Below are positions 16,115-27,368 of a stretch of 64,000 nucleotides of DNA, in pieces. How positions within the stretch are numbered: position 1 is the stretch's first letter; every line of letters starts with the position of its first letter. The translations under genes were made by a program, and so were the position numbers. The DNA is from Brenneria izbisi (lineage in GTDB: Bacteria; Pseudomonadota; Gammaproteobacteria; Enterobacterales; Enterobacteriaceae), in assembly GCF_025840185.1 (NCBI RefSeq), contig NZ_JAMPJU010000013.1, forward strand, positions 1 through 64,000. Reading direction: 5' to 3'. The notes under the pieces were generated by a model. It made no database searches. It worked only from the letters and a program-made list of their open reading frames with translations, and was not told the DNA's origin.

Positions 16115-18400
16115 TCAGGCGGGAATACTCACGGCATATTGGCTGCGTGACCATATTCGATGCTTACCAAGCTGTTGAATAAAGTCCGCCAGCATTTTTT
16201 TCTTCATGCCATCGCCGCTCACGACGCCAGCCTGCGCAGCTTCTTCCTGTTGCCAAAGCGTATTTAGTTGCCGGGCATCGCCGCTTAATCCAATCACCTT
16301 CAGATGCTTATAGGCTTCCAGCAGATAGTGTTTTGCTTCACCACAGACGGACAATGCCGCATAGGTCCCCGCCGGAACAATAACCGCATCCACTGTTATG
16401 GAAGGCGCCCCGGCAAAGGTGGCGTCAACATTAATTTTCGAGCCGTCATCAGCCTGAACAACCCCCATTTTTTGAGCCAATAATTTAGGATGAATGCCTT
16501 TTTGCTGAAGCGTCTTCATGCTCAGCAGCACATCATCCGCTTTCACGCCATCGCTTAGAAGAATGGCGACAATACGCCCTTTCACCTCTCCGGCGGGATC
16601 GGCGTACAAACTGAGGCTAGGGGCTGATGATAAGCCGTTCACCTCATGGGGCGCAGGCGTGTTACGCACATCATCAGAAAGCTCAATACCCAGATTTGCC
16701 GCCACCTGAGACGCCAGAGAGACATCAATGCCCGCCAGCTTGTCGATCACGCGTTCACGAATATAAGAGCGGGCGACTTTCGCGAGCTCAAAACTGAAGG
16801 CATCAACAATATGCTGCTGCTCTATGGCGGTTTGACTCAACCAGAACAGATGGGGTTGAGAATAGTAATCAGCGAAAGATTCGCTTCGTTCCCGGATTTT
16901 GTGACCATCAATACGTTCGGCATAACTTTCAAAACCACCGCCAGCTGGCGCCGCTGGGGTTTCTCGCGGCCAGTTATTATTGATGGAATTGGGCCCGTAA
17001 TTAGCCGGATTAGTATCGATCTCCTGCCGATGCATGCCATCCCGCTGGAAATTGTGATAAGGACAGGTCGGGCGATTAATCGGGATTTCATGAAAATTCG
17101 GCCCGCCAAGGCGACTGATTTGTGTGTCAGTATAAGAAAACAGGCGGCCCTGCAATAAAGGATCGTTACTAAAATCAATACCGGGAACAACGTGACCGGG
17201 ATGGAAAGCCACCTGCTCGGTTTCAGCAAAAAAATTATCCGGGTTGCGGTTGAGCACCATTTTCCCCACTCGCTCAACCGGCACCAACTCTTCGGGTATC
17301 AATTTCGTGGCATCGAGCAGATCAAAATCAAAGGCGAATTCATCTTCTTCCGCTACCAGTTGTACCCCTAGCTCAAACTCAGGATAATCGCCCGCCTCAA
17401 TGGATTCCCACAGATCTCGACGATGGAAGTCAGGCTCCTTACCCGCCAGTTTCTGCGCTTCATCCCACAACAAGGACGCTTTGCCCGCGACGGGCTTCCA
17501 GTGAAAGCGCACAAAAGTCGATTTGCCCTGCGCATTGATAAAGCGAAAGGTATGAATGCCAAACCCTTCCATGGTGCGGTAACTACGTGGGATGCCACGA
17601 TCGGACATCGCCCAAATCACGTTATGCAACGTTTCCGGCTGTAAAGACACGAAATCCCAGAAGGTGTCATGCGCGGACGCCCCTTGCGGGATCTCATTAT
17701 GAGGTTCAGGTTTCACAGCATGGACGAAATCCGGGAATTTATGCGCATCCTGAATAAAGAACACCGGCGTATTATTACCAACCAGATCAAAAATGCCCTC
17801 GTTGGTATAAAATTTGGTGGCGAAACCGCGAATATCACGCACGGTATCCGCCGAACCCTTGGCGCCCTGCACCGTAGAGAAGCGCACAAAAACCGGAATT
17901 TGCTCACCAGGACGCTGCAAAAAATCCGCTTTCGTTACCTGAGACAAACTTTTATATACCTCAAAATAACCGTGGGCCGCCGATCCCCGCGCATGAACAA
18001 TTCTTTCCGGGATGCGCTCATGATCAAAATGCGTAATTTTTTCACGCATAATGAAATCTTCCAGCAGCGTCGGCCCCCGGCTACCGGCTCGCAGGGAATT
18101 TTGATCGTCGGCAATCCTGGTTCCCTGATTCGTCGTTAATGGCTGCTCAGTGGATGTCCGCTTGCGATTGGTATCCAGATCTTTGCTTTTTGCGGTGGGC
18201 GCGGCGGTGTCTTTGTCGCTACCGGGTACGGTCGGGTAGGCGCCCGGTGGAGATGGCTTACGGTCAGCCATATGGGAGCCATCTGCCGGCGCGGTATCGC
18301 CTAAATGAAGCGCGTCTGTTTTATTGCCCTTCACTGCATCAGCCTGTTTAGCGGGCAATTTTTTACTTTTTCTTTCAGATACGGTCTTTTTTATCGACAT
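16115..18400 (-). CDS. katE: Large-subunit catalase HPII
   Basis: 761 residues, close to the 753 of E. coli KatE, including a long Lys/Ala/Thr-rich N-terminal arm. It destroys hydrogen peroxide in the cytoplasm. Catalytic His136 is in [12 protein letters not shown] and Asn209 in [11 protein letters not shown]. The proximal haem Tyr is in [10 protein letters not shown]. The extra C-terminal domain (from about residue 600, [18 protein letters not shown]) is the DJ-1/flavodoxin-like domain that defines large catalases. In relatives it is induced in stationary phase by RpoS; this cannot be confirmed here. It is convergent with the phage repressor gene. Confidence 0.97.
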   Translation of the reverse strand: MSIKKTVSERKSKKLPAKQADAVKGNKTDALHLGDTAPADGSHMADRKPSPPGAYPTVPGSDKDTAAPTAKSKDLDTNRKRTSTEQPLTTNQGTRIADDQNSLRAGSRGPTLLEDFIMREKITHFDHERIPERIVHARGSAAHGYFEVYKSLSQVTKADFLQRPGEQIPVFVRFSTVQGAKGSADTVRDIRGFATKFYTNEGIFDLVGNNTPVFFIQDAHKFPDFVHAVKPEPHNEIPQGASAHDTFWDFVSLQPETLHNVIWAMSDRGIPRSYRTMEGFGIHTFRFINAQGKSTFVRFHWKPVAGKASLLWDEAQKLAGKEPDFHRRDLWESIEAGDYPEFELGVQLVAEEDEFAFDFDLLDATKLIPEELVPVERVGKMVLNRNPDNFFAETEQVAFHPGHVVPGIDFSNDPLLQGRLFSYTDTQISRLGGPNFHEIPINRPTCPYHNFQRDGMHRQEIDTNPANYGPNSINNNWPRETPAAPAGGGFESYAERIDGHKIRERSESFADYYSQPHLFWLSQTAIEQQHIVDAFSFELAKVARSYIRERVIDKLAGIDVSLASQVAANLGIELSDDVRNTPAPHEVNGLSSAPSLSLYADPAGEVKGRIVAILLSDGVKADDVLLSMKTLQQKGIHPKLLAQKMGVVQADDGSKINVDATFAGAPSITVDAVIVPAGTYAALSVCGEAKHYLLEAYKHLKVIGLSGDARQLNTLWQQEEAAQAGVVSGDGMKKKMLADFIQQLGKHRIWSRSQYAVSIPA

Positions 18401-18441
18401 TGCTATTCACCTAAAAATATAAATTATAGAAAATAATTATC

Positions 18442-18463
18442 CGCTTTATTCTGAAATAAAGCG
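18442..18463. repeat. Perfect 9-bp hairpin upstream of katE
   Basis: CGCTTTATT / AATAAAGCG with a CTGA loop lies about 40 bases upstream of the katE start, in its likely leader or promoter. The rest of 18401-18788 holds AT-rich DNA and no convincing gene. Confidence 0.4.
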
Positions 18464-18788
18464 TAGACCAGATAAATAAATTCAACAAATTTCAATAAAG
18501 GAGAATGTAAATAAATTCATTCCGTATAATCAATGCGATCACGAAACAGCAAAATCGCACTAACTTATTAATATTTTTATAAAAACCGGCTTGAAAAAAT
18601 TAAGATCGACGTAAAGACTGCATTAACGCAACAACATAATATAAAAGAACTTTTCAGTATCTATTTAGAAACATCAGCAGGATTAAAAGAACGCTAATTC
18701 TTTAACAGACGATAGGAGAGCAATGATGATATTTTTATTTGACCGAGCCCCCTCATACCAAACAATTATTTAACTACGAAGGCCATTA

Positions 18789-19505
18789 TCAACAATATAA
18801 AAATGTCGTGACATCATTCGGTCTGAGCAAATAAGCGCCTTTGAACCGATATCCTGCATAAAATTGCGGCGTCAGGTCAGTTAACAATTCCAGTTCAAAA
18901 ACCTGCCTGGCGCAGTCTAAGGCCACCATTCTGGCATCAAGAAAATCAAAGTAACGTTTCACCTGCGGATACAGCGCCTTGAACAGACTCTCTTTGGCAG
19001 AAAAATTAAGCGTCAACAGGCAGTGGAATGCTTCCTCTCGTTCCTGGAACCACTGGTATTCTTCTTCATCAATAATCCCCGGCCACAGGGCCAACGCCCG
19101 TTCATCGGACAGATATGACTCAATATCCACGCCCACGCAAGGCAGTGAGTCGCGGAGGATATGCGCCGCGCACAAGACATTTTCCGCATTATGGCTCAAA
19201 GAACCAGCGATATTTTCAGGCCATTGTGGAGAGCGATCTTCCGCGCTGTGCAGGACGAAATCCGTATATCCCAGTTTACACAGTACATGCTTAACCAAAC
19301 ATCGACCTGCCAGAAACTCGGCACGACGTTTGGGTACAGAGCGCTCAAGCGCATCAGAAAAAGGGATCCCCGCCAGCAAGAACAAGGCGTCAGAATAAGC
19401 AGACAAGCGAAAATGACAGCGGGCGCCAATACCGGGATACACGATGCCATCCATTGCTTGTGGGAAAGTTATCCATTCAACATCATCAATAAAAGCAGAA
19501 AGCAT
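18789..19505 (-). CDS. entD: 4'-phosphopantetheinyl transferase, EntD type
   Basis: 238 residues. It moves phosphopantetheine from CoA to a Ser of carrier domains, here most likely those of EntB and the siderophore NRPS further right. The family motifs are in order: PKRRAEFLAGR (CoA binding), GSLSHN, VGVDIES (Mg2+ Asp and Glu) and FSAKESLFKALYP. The length fits EntD-like (Sfp-superfamily) enzymes. It is about 6 kb away from the nearest ent gene, separated by core genes, and no Fur box is visible beside it. The start codon overlaps no neighbour. Confidence 0.92.
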   Translation of the reverse strand: MLSAFIDDVEWITFPQAMDGIVYPGIGARCHFRLSAYSDALFLLAGIPFSDALERSVPKRRAEFLAGRCLVKHVLCKLGYTDFVLHSAEDRSPQWPENIAGSLSHNAENVLCAAHILRDSLPCVGVDIESYLSDERALALWPGIIDEEEYQWFQEREEAFHCLLTLNFSAKESLFKALYPQVKRYFDFLDARMVALDCARQVFELELLTDLTPQFYAGYRFKGAYLLRPNDVTTFLYC

Positions 19506-19600
19506 GTCACGTTACTCTGGAAAGTGGTCTCATACTGCCAGCCATTTTCGGTTCTTCGCCTGCAAAATAAAGAATGGACGACTTACGCCGCCCCAAACGC

Positions 19601-20878
19601 TTATAACGCCAGGAAGAAGCCTGCAATGCTGGCGCTCATCAGGTTGGACAGCGTACCTGCCGTAACCGCTTTCAAACCAAACCGGGCAATATCCTGACGT
19701 CGACTCGGCGCCATACTGCCTAAACCCCCAATAAGAATAGCTATCGATGACAGGTTGGCAAATCCACAAAGTGCGAATGAGATAATCGCCTTGGTATGAT
19801 CGGACAATACCTGTAAGCCCGCAGCGGCAACCGTATCGTCAGCTTTCAGATACTCGCTAAAATTCATATAGGCGACGAACTCATTGACGATCAGTTTTTG
19901 ACCAATAAACGATCCGGCGATGGTAGCTTCATTCCAGGGTACGCCAATCAAAAACGCCACCGGTGCGAAGAGCCAGCCTAAAATCAATTCCAGCGACAAC
20001 TGAGAGTAGTTAAACCAACCGCCCACCCCACCGAGAATCCCATTAAGCAACGCAATCAGCGCGATAAACGCCAGCAACATTGCCCCCACATTCAGCGCCA
20101 GTTGCATGCCGGAAGCCGCGCCGCTGGCCGCAGCATCGATCACGTTGGCCGGACGATCATCCTCATCCACAAAACCAACCATTTGTTCGCGGTCATGCGT
20201 GTTTTCCGTCTCAGGCACCATCAACTTGGCGAACAACAACCCGCCGGGCGCCGCCATAAAGGAAGCGGCGATCAAGTATTCCAGCGGTACGCCCATCTGA
20301 GCATAACCCGCCATAACCGAACCGGCGATAGAAGCCAGACCGCCACACATCACAGCAAACAATTCCGACTGCGTCATATTGGCGATATACGGACGCACCA
20401 CCAACGGCGCTTCGGTCTGACCGACAAAAATATTCGCGGTAGCGGAAAGCGATTCCGTGCGCGATGTACCCAACAGTTTCTGTAACCCGCCGCCCAGCAA
20501 GCGGATAACCCATTGCATAATGCCCATATAATAGAGCACAGCGATAAGTGATGAGAAGAAAACGATGATAGGCAACACGCGAAGCGCAAAAACAAAGCCA
20601 CCGCCGCCAAAGACTTCAAACATCTTGTCAGACGTCAGGCCGCCGAACATGAAAGAGACACCCTGATTACCGTAGGAAATGATATTGGCTACGCCTTCCG
20701 TCATACCGCCTAAAATTCTGCGCCCCAACGGAACATATAGCACCAACGCACCAATGCTAATCTGAATAATGAAAGCACCCAACACGGTGCGTAATCTGAT
20801 CGCTTTACGATTACTGGAAAGCATAATCGCAAACAATATCAGTACAATCATGCCAATAAGACTCATGATGAGTTGCAT
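19601..20878 (-). CDS. Concentrative nucleoside transporter (NupC/NupX family)
   Basis: 425 residues and strongly hydrophobic with about 8-10 membrane spans. The CNT family core is seen in [17 protein letters not shown], the nucleoside- and cation-binding loop, and in [13 protein letters not shown] with [18 protein letters not shown] near the C-terminus. It imports nucleosides with Na+ or H+ across the inner membrane. The sequence is closer to NupX and Vibrio CNT than to E. coli NupC. A CRP-like site lies about 260 bases upstream of the start, fitting catabolite control of nucleoside uptake. The gene follows yjjV on the same strand but with a 369-base gap, so it has its own promoter. Confidence 0.93.
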   Translation of the reverse strand: MQLIMSLIGMIVLILFAIMLSSNRKAIRLRTVLGAFIIQISIGALVLYVPLGRRILGGMTEGVANIISYGNQGVSFMFGGLTSDKMFEVFGGGGFVFALRVLPIIVFFSSLIAVLYYMGIMQWVIRLLGGGLQKLLGTSRTESLSATANIFVGQTEAPLVVRPYIANMTQSELFAVMCGGLASIAGSVMAGYAQMGVPLEYLIAASFMAAPGGLLFAKLMVPETENTHDREQMVGFVDEDDRPANVIDAAASGAASGMQLALNVGAMLLAFIALIALLNGILGGVGGWFNYSQLSLELILGWLFAPVAFLIGVPWNEATIAGSFIGQKLIVNEFVAYMNFSEYLKADDTVAAAGLQVLSDHTKAIISFALCGFANLSSIAILIGGLGSMAPSRRQDIARFGLKAVTAGTLSNLMSASIAGFFLAL

Positions 20879-21129
20879 GTGTTACATTCCCTTTATGTGT
20901 AATGTGATAACAATTGTTTCTTAATAGCTCGTTTCTTAAAAGGTCAGTTATTGAAAACGGTTATTTTTTAAATACGTCTTTTTCATTTATGGTCGCAGCA
21001 GGACATCGATCGCCCTGCAAGGCAGGAAACCAGGCACGATTGGTCGAGTCGATTATAAAGACTGGCCCTGAGCAGTAGTCAACTTATGTCACAAATGCAT
21101 ACAACATCGAATAAGCCAAAATACCAAAA

Positions 21130-21145
21130 GGTGATATAGATCACA
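21130..21145. promoter_or_regulatory. CRP (cAMP receptor protein) site upstream of the nucleoside transporter
   Basis: GGTGATATAGATCACA matches the TGTGA-N6-TCACA consensus at 9 of 10 defined bases and is nearly symmetric. It lies in the long gap between the transporter and yjjV. A distance of about 260 bases to the start codon implies a long leader or an additional regulator such as CytR. Confidence 0.6.
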
Positions 21146-21247
21146 TTTTCAATGCCATTATATGAAAAAACAATGACTACAGCGCGGACGGTTAGTCAAA
21201 AATCCCCATAAGTCACCCGCTCTGCAGGACAATTCGCAAACATGTTT

Positions 21248-22066
21248 TTATCTGAGTTGAAAGAGCCGGCATGAATTTTGGTATATCGCCGCCGCCAATT
21301 CCTCGGCAGGTTCTGGGCGTAACTGACAGAGCGACTGAAAGATATCGGTGATCCGTTCGGGGCGGTTGGGTTGCCCCTGATAACCACTGACCGGCATATC
21401 CGGCGCGTCAGTTTCCAGCAGCAAGCGATCGAGAGGGAGACGAGCAATGGCCTGGCGCGTCTTATTGGCTCTGGAATAGGTAATCGTTCCGCCTACGCCA
21501 ATATAATAACCCAGCCGGATAAACGCCTGCGCCTGCGCCAGACTACCAGCGAATCCGTGGACGACGCCGGTACGCGGCACATCAATGCGCCGCAGCAGTT
21601 GCGCCAGCCGATCATGGGTACGCCGTGAATGGAGGATGACCGGAAGATCATACCGTTGCGCCAGCTTCAACTGCGCCTCAAGCATCATGCATTGGCGCTC
21701 GAATTGCGGTTCCTGCATATAAAGATCCAAACCGATCTCGCCCACGGCCACCAGCTTTTCAGGTTGCTGACGTAAATACGCGTCTAACTGCGACAGATCA
21801 GTATCAGTATGCTGGGAAATATATAACGGATGCAGCCCAAGAGCGGCATAAAGCGGAGAATGCGAACAAGACAGCGTCAGTACACGATCAAAGTGGCGAG
21901 ACGCCACGGCAGGAATAATGATACGTTCAACGTCTGCGGCGGCAGCCAATTGGAGGCTTGCCACATCGTCATCATAAAATAACGGGAAATCGAAATGACA
22001 ATGGGTATCGATAAAAGGAGAGTGAGTCGCAGGCACCGCGCCTCCGACAGAATATAGCATCGACAC
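21248..22066 (-). CDS. yjjV: TatD-family metal-dependent hydrolase YjjV
   Basis: 272 residues. The metal ligands of the TatD amidohydrolase fold are visible: FIDTHCHFDF at the start, GEIGLDLY, LPVILHSRRTHD, VVHGFAGS and LLLETDAPDMP. Family members act as metal-dependent DNases; the role of YjjV itself is uncertain. The order with csbD-like, ytjA, osmY and prfC matches the E. coli chromosome around yjjV. The N-terminus is about 12 residues longer than in E. coli, so the real start could be further in, but no better ATG exists. Confidence 0.92.
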   Translation of the reverse strand: MSMLYSVGGAVPATHSPFIDTHCHFDFPLFYDDDVASLQLAAAADVERIIIPAVASRHFDRVLTLSCSHSPLYAALGLHPLYISQHTDTDLSQLDAYLRQQPEKLVAVGEIGLDLYMQEPQFERQCMMLEAQLKLAQRYDLPVILHSRRTHDRLAQLLRRIDVPRTGVVHGFAGSLAQAQAFIRLGYYIGVGGTITYSRANKTRQAIARLPLDRLLLETDAPDMPVSGYQGQPNRPERITDIFQSLCQLRPEPAEELAAAIYQNSCRLFQLR

Positions 22067-22079
22067 GCGTCTTTATTCC

Positions 22080-22268
22080 TCAGTGTAATATTCTCTCTTC
22101 TGAGGATAGCTGTTCATTGTCCTTTCCGTAACCCTCTTGTACTACGCCGGAAAAATAACCGTTATTGCCTTCCAACCATGCGCAGTCACTGTCAAACCAT
22201 TCGGCCCAAAATGCCCAGAAGTTCCCTTTCAACTGTTTCCATCTGCCTACAACAATATCGCTATTCAT
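22080..22268 (-). CDS. CsbD-family stress protein
   Basis: 62 residues from the ATG at 22268 (MNSDIVVGRWKQLKGNFWAFWAEW). The frame opens further upstream, but homology starts at this Met. CsbD/YjbJ proteins are small, abundant general-stress proteins of unknown mechanism. It ends 13 bases before yjjV on the same strand. Confidence 0.75.
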   Translation of the reverse strand: MNSDIVVGRWKQLKGNFWAFWAEWFDSDCAWLEGNNGYFSGVVQEGYGKDNEQLSSEERILH

Positions 22269-22524
22269 CCTATGCCCCCCTGATAAAAGGTCAAGATTCA
22301 GCAAACACCATGAACAGTGTGACTGTTTCATATTACAGCGGTGTGATAGCCCTGTCTTTCAGAAAATGCCGTGATTAAATGAGATTTCCGTCCAAGATAT
22401 CAGGAACAATAAAAGGCGTCGGATTGGGTTAACGGCGGCACGGGAAGGGAAGTAAACGCCTCAACGTTTTCTCGCAGAATGAAAACGTGACGGGTATGAC
22501 CCCGTCAGGAAAAAGCAAGGGTGT

Positions 22525-22686
22525 CTAAGGACGTTTACGGCCCATAAACAGGCTCGCCAGGAACAGGATAATACCGATGACAAAGACGATTTTAGCCGCA
22601 CCTGCCGCAGTTCCCGCCAGACCACCAAACCCCAACGCGGCGGCGATCAGCGCAATAACCAAAAAGATAATTCCCCAACGAAACAT
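22525..22686 (-). CDS. ytjA: Small DUF1328 membrane protein YtjA
   Basis: 53 residues. The sequence begins [20 protein letters not shown], continues [17 protein letters not shown] and ends [11 protein letters not shown]. Two transmembrane helices make up nearly the whole protein. It is in the same place as ytjA in E. coli, between osmY and yjjV. AAGGAGT lies just upstream of the ATG. The function of the family is unknown; expression with osmY suggests an envelope or stress role. Confidence 0.9.
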   Translation of the reverse strand: MFRWGIIFLVIALIAAALGFGGLAGTAAGAAKIVFVIGIILFLASLFMGRKRP

Positions 22687-22831
22687 ACATACTCCTTACC
22701 AGAAAATGAACAAACATGCCGGTCATCCTGACGTGAGTAATGCATCCAAATTGCGTATCCAGCGTGGTCGTATCGTGTTATGTGGAAGCTGCGGGTAGCC
22801 GTTTAAACGACACCCGCAGTAAACAAGGTGA

Positions 22832-23443
22832 TTATTTGACGGTTAAACTATTTTTGACGCTTTTAACGCCATCAACGGACTTAGCGATGCTTTCCGCGCG
22901 CGCGGATTGCGCCTGGTTATCCACTTCGCCACTCAGCAAAACGACACCTTCCTGTGTTTCCACCTTCACTTTACGTGAGGGAACAATGTCATCCGCCAGC
23001 AGTTTGGCTTTGATGGTGCTGGTTGTCATGGCATCGCCCGCATAAGCGCCAACGGATTGCGATGCGTTATCTTTCACCTGGAGTTTGTCACTGACAGACG
23101 TGACGCCTTCCGTTTTGGTGGCTATTTCCACGGCACGTGCCGCGATCTCCTGACTACCGACAAAACCACTCAACGTAACCATGCCGTTAGTAGTTTCAAC
23201 GGAAATATCACCGCTGGTGATGGACTTATCTTCCAGCAAAGCGCTTTTTACTTTGGCTGTTGTTGCACTGTCGCTCATGTAGCCTGACGCTTTATTTGCG
23301 GAACTATCGACTTTCTCACCAGTCGTATCAGCAATGCTTTGCATTTTCTGTCCTACGGTTTCTTCAGCCAGGGCCGTTCCCCCTGCCAGAATCGAACCCA
23401 GAACGACAGCGATCAGCGATTGTGTAAGTTTGGTCTTTTGCAT
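22832..23443 (-). CDS. osmY: Periplasmic osmotic-stress protein OsmY
   Basis: 203 residues. A signal peptide ([20 protein letters not shown], cut after TALA) is followed by two BON domains: residues about 57-125 ([20 protein letters not shown] with VTLSGFVGS) and about 136-203 ([15 protein letters not shown] with [10 protein letters not shown]). BON domains bind membranes; OsmY is a periplasmic chaperone-like protein induced by osmotic stress and RpoS in relatives. It lies 389 bases after the prfC terminator hairpin and heads toward ytjA. The upstream gap (23444-23825) holds no convincing gene. Confidence 0.95.
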   Translation of the reverse strand: MQKTKLTQSLIAVVLGSILAGGTALAEETVGQKMQSIADTTGEKVDSSANKASGYMSDSATTAKVKSALLEDKSITSGDISVETTNGMVTLSGFVGSQEIAARAVEIATKTEGVTSVSDKLQVKDNASQSVGAYAGDAMTTSTIKAKLLADDIVPSRKVKVETQEGVVLLSGEVDNQAQSARAESIAKSVDGVKSVKNSLTVK

Positions 23444-23825
23444 CGATTTCTTCCTTTATCTTTCTTTATTATGCCCATAGATGGCAAAACAATGCCTTGG
23501 GCCGTATTAACGCAGGATGATTATGAAAATGATTCAGGGCTGTGACAGCGCCATGAAACGTTTGATGTTTATCGCCAAAAAGACGAAGAAATTAGTGGTT
23601 TATCTTTAAAAAAAGAAATAAATCAAAATAACAAACCACTCATAATCACGTTAAATAGTTAAACAAACTAAAACACTTAACACGTTGTTAACTATAGACC
23701 ACTAAATGAAAATTCACAGGACGATAGACGGAAAAGACGTGAAACAGGCTGCAATTCAGATTTGTCTGTGGAGGAAAAACGGCAGGAACAGCTGAGCACA
23801 AAAAAAACAACTTATTGATATAAGA

Positions 23826-23870
23826 CAAAAAAACGCGAATCTCAGCACATTAAAGGCCATTAATTCGCGT
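23826..23870 (-). terminator. prfC intrinsic terminator
   Basis: On the minus strand ACGCGAAT and ATTCGCGT pair perfectly across a 22-base loop and are followed by TTTTTTTG. It lies 78 bases after the prfC stop. Confidence 0.65.
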
Positions 23871-23947
23871 ATCTGAACCGCCAGACAATAGAACGAAAGT
23901 ATTCTGATTATGAATGCTTCCCGCTTATTTAAGCAGCAAGCATTACA

Positions 23948-25537
23948 TTAATGCTCGCGCGTTTTATGGAATTCGACCTCAGAATAACGCTCCCGCGTCA
24001 AATTCAGGTTTACCAACGTCGGTGCGATGTAAGTCAGGTTATCGCCGCCATCTAATGCCAGGTGCTGCTCATTCTTGCGCTTGAACTCCTCAAGCTTTTT
24101 CACGTCGCGGCATTCAACCCAACGCGCCGTGGAAACATTGACGGACTCGTAAATGGCTTCCACGTTATATTCTGTCTTCAATCGCGCGACCACCACATCA
24201 AACTGCAACACCCCGACAGCGCCCACGATCAAATCGTTGTTGGTCAGCGGACGGAAAACCTGTACCGCGCCTTCTTCTGAAAGCTGAACCAGTCCTTTCA
24301 GCAATTGCTTCTGTTTTAACGGATCGCGCAGGCGGATACGGCGGAACAGTTCCGGGGCAAAGTTTGGAATACCGGTGAATTTCATGTCTTCACCCTGGGT
24401 AAAGGTATCGCCTATCTGGATCGTGCCGTGGTTATGCAAGCCGATAATATCGCCCGGATACGCTTCCTCTACGTGAGAACGATCGCCTGCCATAAAGGTC
24501 AGCGCATCGGAAATCACCACATCTTTGCCGGTACGAACCTGACGCAGCTTCATCCCTTTCTCATACCGGCCTGAAACCACACGCATAAACGCCACGCGGT
24601 CGCGGTGTTTCGGGTCCATGTTGGCCTGGATCTTAAAGACGAAACCGGTGAATTTCTCTTCGGCGGCCATCACCAGCCGCGTATCAGTGTGTCGTGGCAT
24701 CGGCGCGGGCGCCCAGGCGACCAGCCCATCAAGCATGTGATCAACGCCAAAGTTACCCAGCGCCGTACCAAAGAATACCGGCGTCAGTTCGCCAGACAGA
24801 AACGCCTCCAGTTCGAATTCGTGAGATGCGCCTTTCACCAGTTCAAGTTCCTCGCGCAGTTGCATCGCCAATTCTTCGCCGACCGCAACGTCCAGATCCG
24901 GGTTATCCAGCCCTTTTACGATACGCACTTCCTGAATAGTGTGGCCTTTGCCGCTCTGATAAAGGTAGGTTTCATCTTTATAAAGGTGATAAACCCCTTT
25001 GAACAGCTTGCCGCAGCCGATCGGCCAGGTGATGGGCGCGCAGGCGATTTTCAGTTCGCTCTCCACCTCATCCAACACTTCCATCGGATCGCGGATATCG
25101 CGGTCCAGTTTATTCATAAACGTTAGGATCGGCGTATCGCGCAGGCGGGTGACTTCCATCAGTTTACGCGTCCGGTCTTCAACCCCTTTCGCCGCATCGA
25201 TCACCATCAGGCAGCAGTCCACTGCCGTCAACGTGCGATAGGTATCTTCCGAGAAATCTTCGTGTCCAGGAGTATCGAGCAGGTTAACCAGACATTCCTG
25301 ATAAGGAAACTGCATCACCGAGGTGGTAATGGAGATGCCACGTTGTTTTTCCATCTCCATCCAGTCGGATTTCGCATGCTGGCTTGAACCGCGCCCTTTT
25401 ACCGTACCGGCGGTCTGGATTGCCTGTCCGAACAACAACACTTTTTCGGTAATGGTGGTTTTACCGGCATCGGGGTGGGAGATGATGGCGAACGTTCTTC
25501 TTTTCGAGACTTCGCGGGCGTATTCACTTGGAGACAT
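23948..25537 (-). CDS. prfC: Peptide chain release factor 3 (RF3)
   Basis: 529 residues, the usual length. RF3 is a GTPase that removes RF1 and RF2 from the ribosome after termination. The GTP-binding motifs are in order: [13 protein letters not shown] (P-loop), a switch I region around [17 protein letters not shown] (G3) and NKLDRD (G4). The C-terminal part ends [14 protein letters not shown], as in E. coli. It is a conserved core gene and marks the left boundary of the siderophore locus. Confidence 0.98.
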   Translation of the reverse strand: MSPSEYAREVSKRRTFAIISHPDAGKTTITEKVLLFGQAIQTAGTVKGRGSSQHAKSDWMEMEKQRGISITTSVMQFPYQECLVNLLDTPGHEDFSEDTYRTLTAVDCCLMVIDAAKGVEDRTRKLMEVTRLRDTPILTFMNKLDRDIRDPMEVLDEVESELKIACAPITWPIGCGKLFKGVYHLYKDETYLYQSGKGHTIQEVRIVKGLDNPDLDVAVGEELAMQLREELELVKGASHEFELEAFLSGELTPVFFGTALGNFGVDHMLDGLVAWAPAPMPRHTDTRLVMAAEEKFTGFVFKIQANMDPKHRDRVAFMRVVSGRYEKGMKLRQVRTGKDVVISDALTFMAGDRSHVEEAYPGDIIGLHNHGTIQIGDTFTQGEDMKFTGIPNFAPELFRRIRLRDPLKQKQLLKGLVQLSEEGAVQVFRPLTNNDLIVGAVGVLQFDVVVARLKTEYNVEAIYESVNVSTARWVECRDVKKLEEFKRKNEQHLALDGGDNLTYIAPTLVNLNLTRERYSEVEFHKTREH

Positions 25538-25731
25538 GATTTCAGGTTTCTTCTGTTAGCCACCCGGCGTGCGCATCAAGTCAAAAACCACCGATGTCAG
25601 CGTCAGGCAAAGCGGAAATAATTCGTAAGCCGGGTATTTTCCCTGATTTGACGGTGATACACAATCGGTCACTGAAAGCAGCGCAAACCGCAGACCATCC
25701 AGAGCTCAGCGCCGCCAGCCTGACAGCCGAC

Positions 25732-26490
25732 TCAGGCGCCCAATGTGGCGCCGCCGTCAATGACGATATCCTGTAGCGTAATGTGGCCAGCAAGATCAGA
25801 GGCCATAAACAAAATGGCGTCGGCGATATCTTGTGGACAGGCAATTTTCCCCAAAGGAATACCCAGCTTAAATTGGGCGGGGAAACCCGCGATAGTCTGT
25901 TGCTCCGCATCAGAGGATTGCCACAGGCTGCGTTGCATGGGCGTGTCAGTTGACCCCGGAGAAACCAGATTACAGCGCACGCCATACGGCGCCAGTTCAA
26001 GCCCTACCGTCAGACACAGACTGCGAAGCGCCGCTTTGGAAGCGCAGTAGGCGGCCATTCCCACCCTGGGAACATGAGCGGCATTGGATGCCACGGTGAC
26101 AATGGCTCCGCGGCGCTGGCGCTGGAACTGCGGGATCACCGCATGAAACAGGTTGAATGCGCCCCCCGCATTAACGGCGAGACAATCCTGCCAGTCCTGC
26201 TGACTGAGAGTTTCCGTCGCCCCCATACGCAGAATACCGGCCCCGTTGACCAGTACGTCCAATTGTGGCGTGTGCAATAGCTGTTCACCGCAACGCTCCG
26301 CGACTGCTTTCGCATCGCTGATATCCAGCAAACAGGGCGTGAAAGGCAGCGCCGTGTCGGGGAACGCCAGATCAAACCCCAGCACATCAGCCCCCGCCTG
26401 TGCAAACTGGCAGGCGGTAGCATAACCGATGCCGCGACCGGCGCCGGTTACCCATACCTGTTTTCCGCTGAAATCGAACCGGAAGCTCAT
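25732..26490 (-). CDS. entA: 2,3-dihydro-2,3-dihydroxybenzoate dehydrogenase
   Basis: 252 residues, a short-chain dehydrogenase. VWVTGAGRGIGYATACQF binds NAD+, VLVNGAGIL follows, and the catalytic Tyr and Lys are in AAYCASKAAL. It oxidises 2,3-dihydro-DHB to 2,3-dihydroxybenzoate, the catechol of the siderophore. It is the last gene of entCEBA: its ATG overlaps the entB stop as ATGA. The gap to prfC (25538-25731) shows no gene. Confidence 0.95.
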   Translation of the reverse strand: MSFRFDFSGKQVWVTGAGRGIGYATACQFAQAGADVLGFDLAFPDTALPFTPCLLDISDAKAVAERCGEQLLHTPQLDVLVNGAGILRMGATETLSQQDWQDCLAVNAGGAFNLFHAVIPQFQRQRRGAIVTVASNAAHVPRVGMAAYCASKAALRSLCLTVGLELAPYGVRCNLVSPGSTDTPMQRSLWQSSDAEQQTIAGFPAQFKLGIPLGKIACPQDIADAILFMASDLAGHITLQDIVIDGGATLGA

Positions 26491-27365
26491 GCTTCCTCCC
26501 GCTCTGCGACAGAGAGCAGACTGAGCCAGTGGTTGATGGTCGGGACTTTCACCAGCGTCACGAAATCCACATCATGGCCCTGCTGACGCCAGCGGGCCGC
26601 CAGAGACATAATGCGCACGGAATCCAGGCCGTAATCCAACAGGTTTTCATCGTCACCCACCTCACCGGCATCCTCATCCAGAAGGGGCAACAACTCCGCC
26701 CGCAGGCGGGCATGATCGTAGTTTTCCACTGACTGTACGCAAGCGATTAACTGCTCCGTAGTCATCACTCGTCCACAACGTCCGGCGCTATAACGTAGCG
26801 CCATCATATGATCTTCCAGCGAGAAATCAGCCAGCGCATCCGCCGCCATAAACGGTTTGATATCGCGCATGAAAGCATCATTCGCCGTGGTCAGGCAGCC
26901 AATATGAGCATAAATACCGCAAATAATCAGTTGGTTGCGACCGGCCTCACGCAGTTGCTGCTCCAGATCGGTACGCAAAAAAGCGCTATACCGCCATTTC
27001 ACCAATACCGTATCCGTCTCCGCCGGCGTCAGCGCCGCGGTAATGGCCTGCTGTTCGGGATATTTATTCAGTCCCGGCCCCCACATGTCATTCAACAGCG
27101 CCCTGTCCGTTGCGCTCTGGTGATTCGGCTGCGCAGTGTAAAACACCGGGATGTCATGCTGACGACAGAAGCTCCGCAGTCGAACAATGTTTTCGATAAG
27201 CCGGGCGGTCAGCGGACTGTCTTGCCCCCAGAAATTAAGAAAGTAATTTTGCATATCATGAATCAACAACGCCGCGCGCGGCGGTTCCAAAGGCCAGCTA
27301 ACCTTATTGTCAGGCAACGAAGCCGCAGACGGCAGAGGATAGCTATTCAGTTTTGGAATGCTCAT
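26487..27365 (-). CDS. entB: Isochorismatase with aryl carrier domain
   Basis: 292 residues, bifunctional. The N-terminal isochorismatase domain (about 1-205) converts isochorismate to 2,3-dihydro-DHB; ALLIHDMQNYFL with Asp37 and VLVKWRYSAF with a conserved Lys are visible. The C-terminal aryl carrier domain has the phosphopantetheine Ser249 in DYGLDSVRIM. The carrier holds DHB loaded by EntE and hands it to the first condensation domain of the NRPS. It needs the EntD-type transferase encoded at 18789. It lies 3 bases after entE. Confidence 0.96.
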   Translation of the reverse strand: MSIPKLNSYPLPSAASLPDNKVSWPLEPPRAALLIHDMQNYFLNFWGQDSPLTARLIENIVRLRSFCRQHDIPVFYTAQPNHQSATDRALLNDMWGPGLNKYPEQQAITAALTPAETDTVLVKWRYSAFLRTDLEQQLREAGRNQLIICGIYAHIGCLTTANDAFMRDIKPFMAADALADFSLEDHMMALRYSAGRCGRVMTTEQLIACVQSVENYDHARLRAELLPLLDEDAGEVGDDENLLDYGLDSVRIMSLAARWRQQGHDVDFVTLVKVPTINHWLSLLSVAEREEA

Positions 27366-27368
27366 GGA

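Noticed and set aside
16016..16150. A 44-codon plus-strand ORF between the phage repressor and katE
   Set aside because: It overlaps the katE end, consists partly of a hairpin, and has no recognisable homology.
18723..18773. A 16-codon ORF (MMIFLFDRAPSYQTII) with a good AGGAG site downstream of entD
   Set aside because: Too short, no recognised family, and nothing downstream on the same strand that it could lead. Kept out of the feature list.
23528..23608. A 26-codon Lys-rich ORF between osmY and prfC
   Set aside because: No ribosome site or family evidence; it lies in the osmY upstream region.
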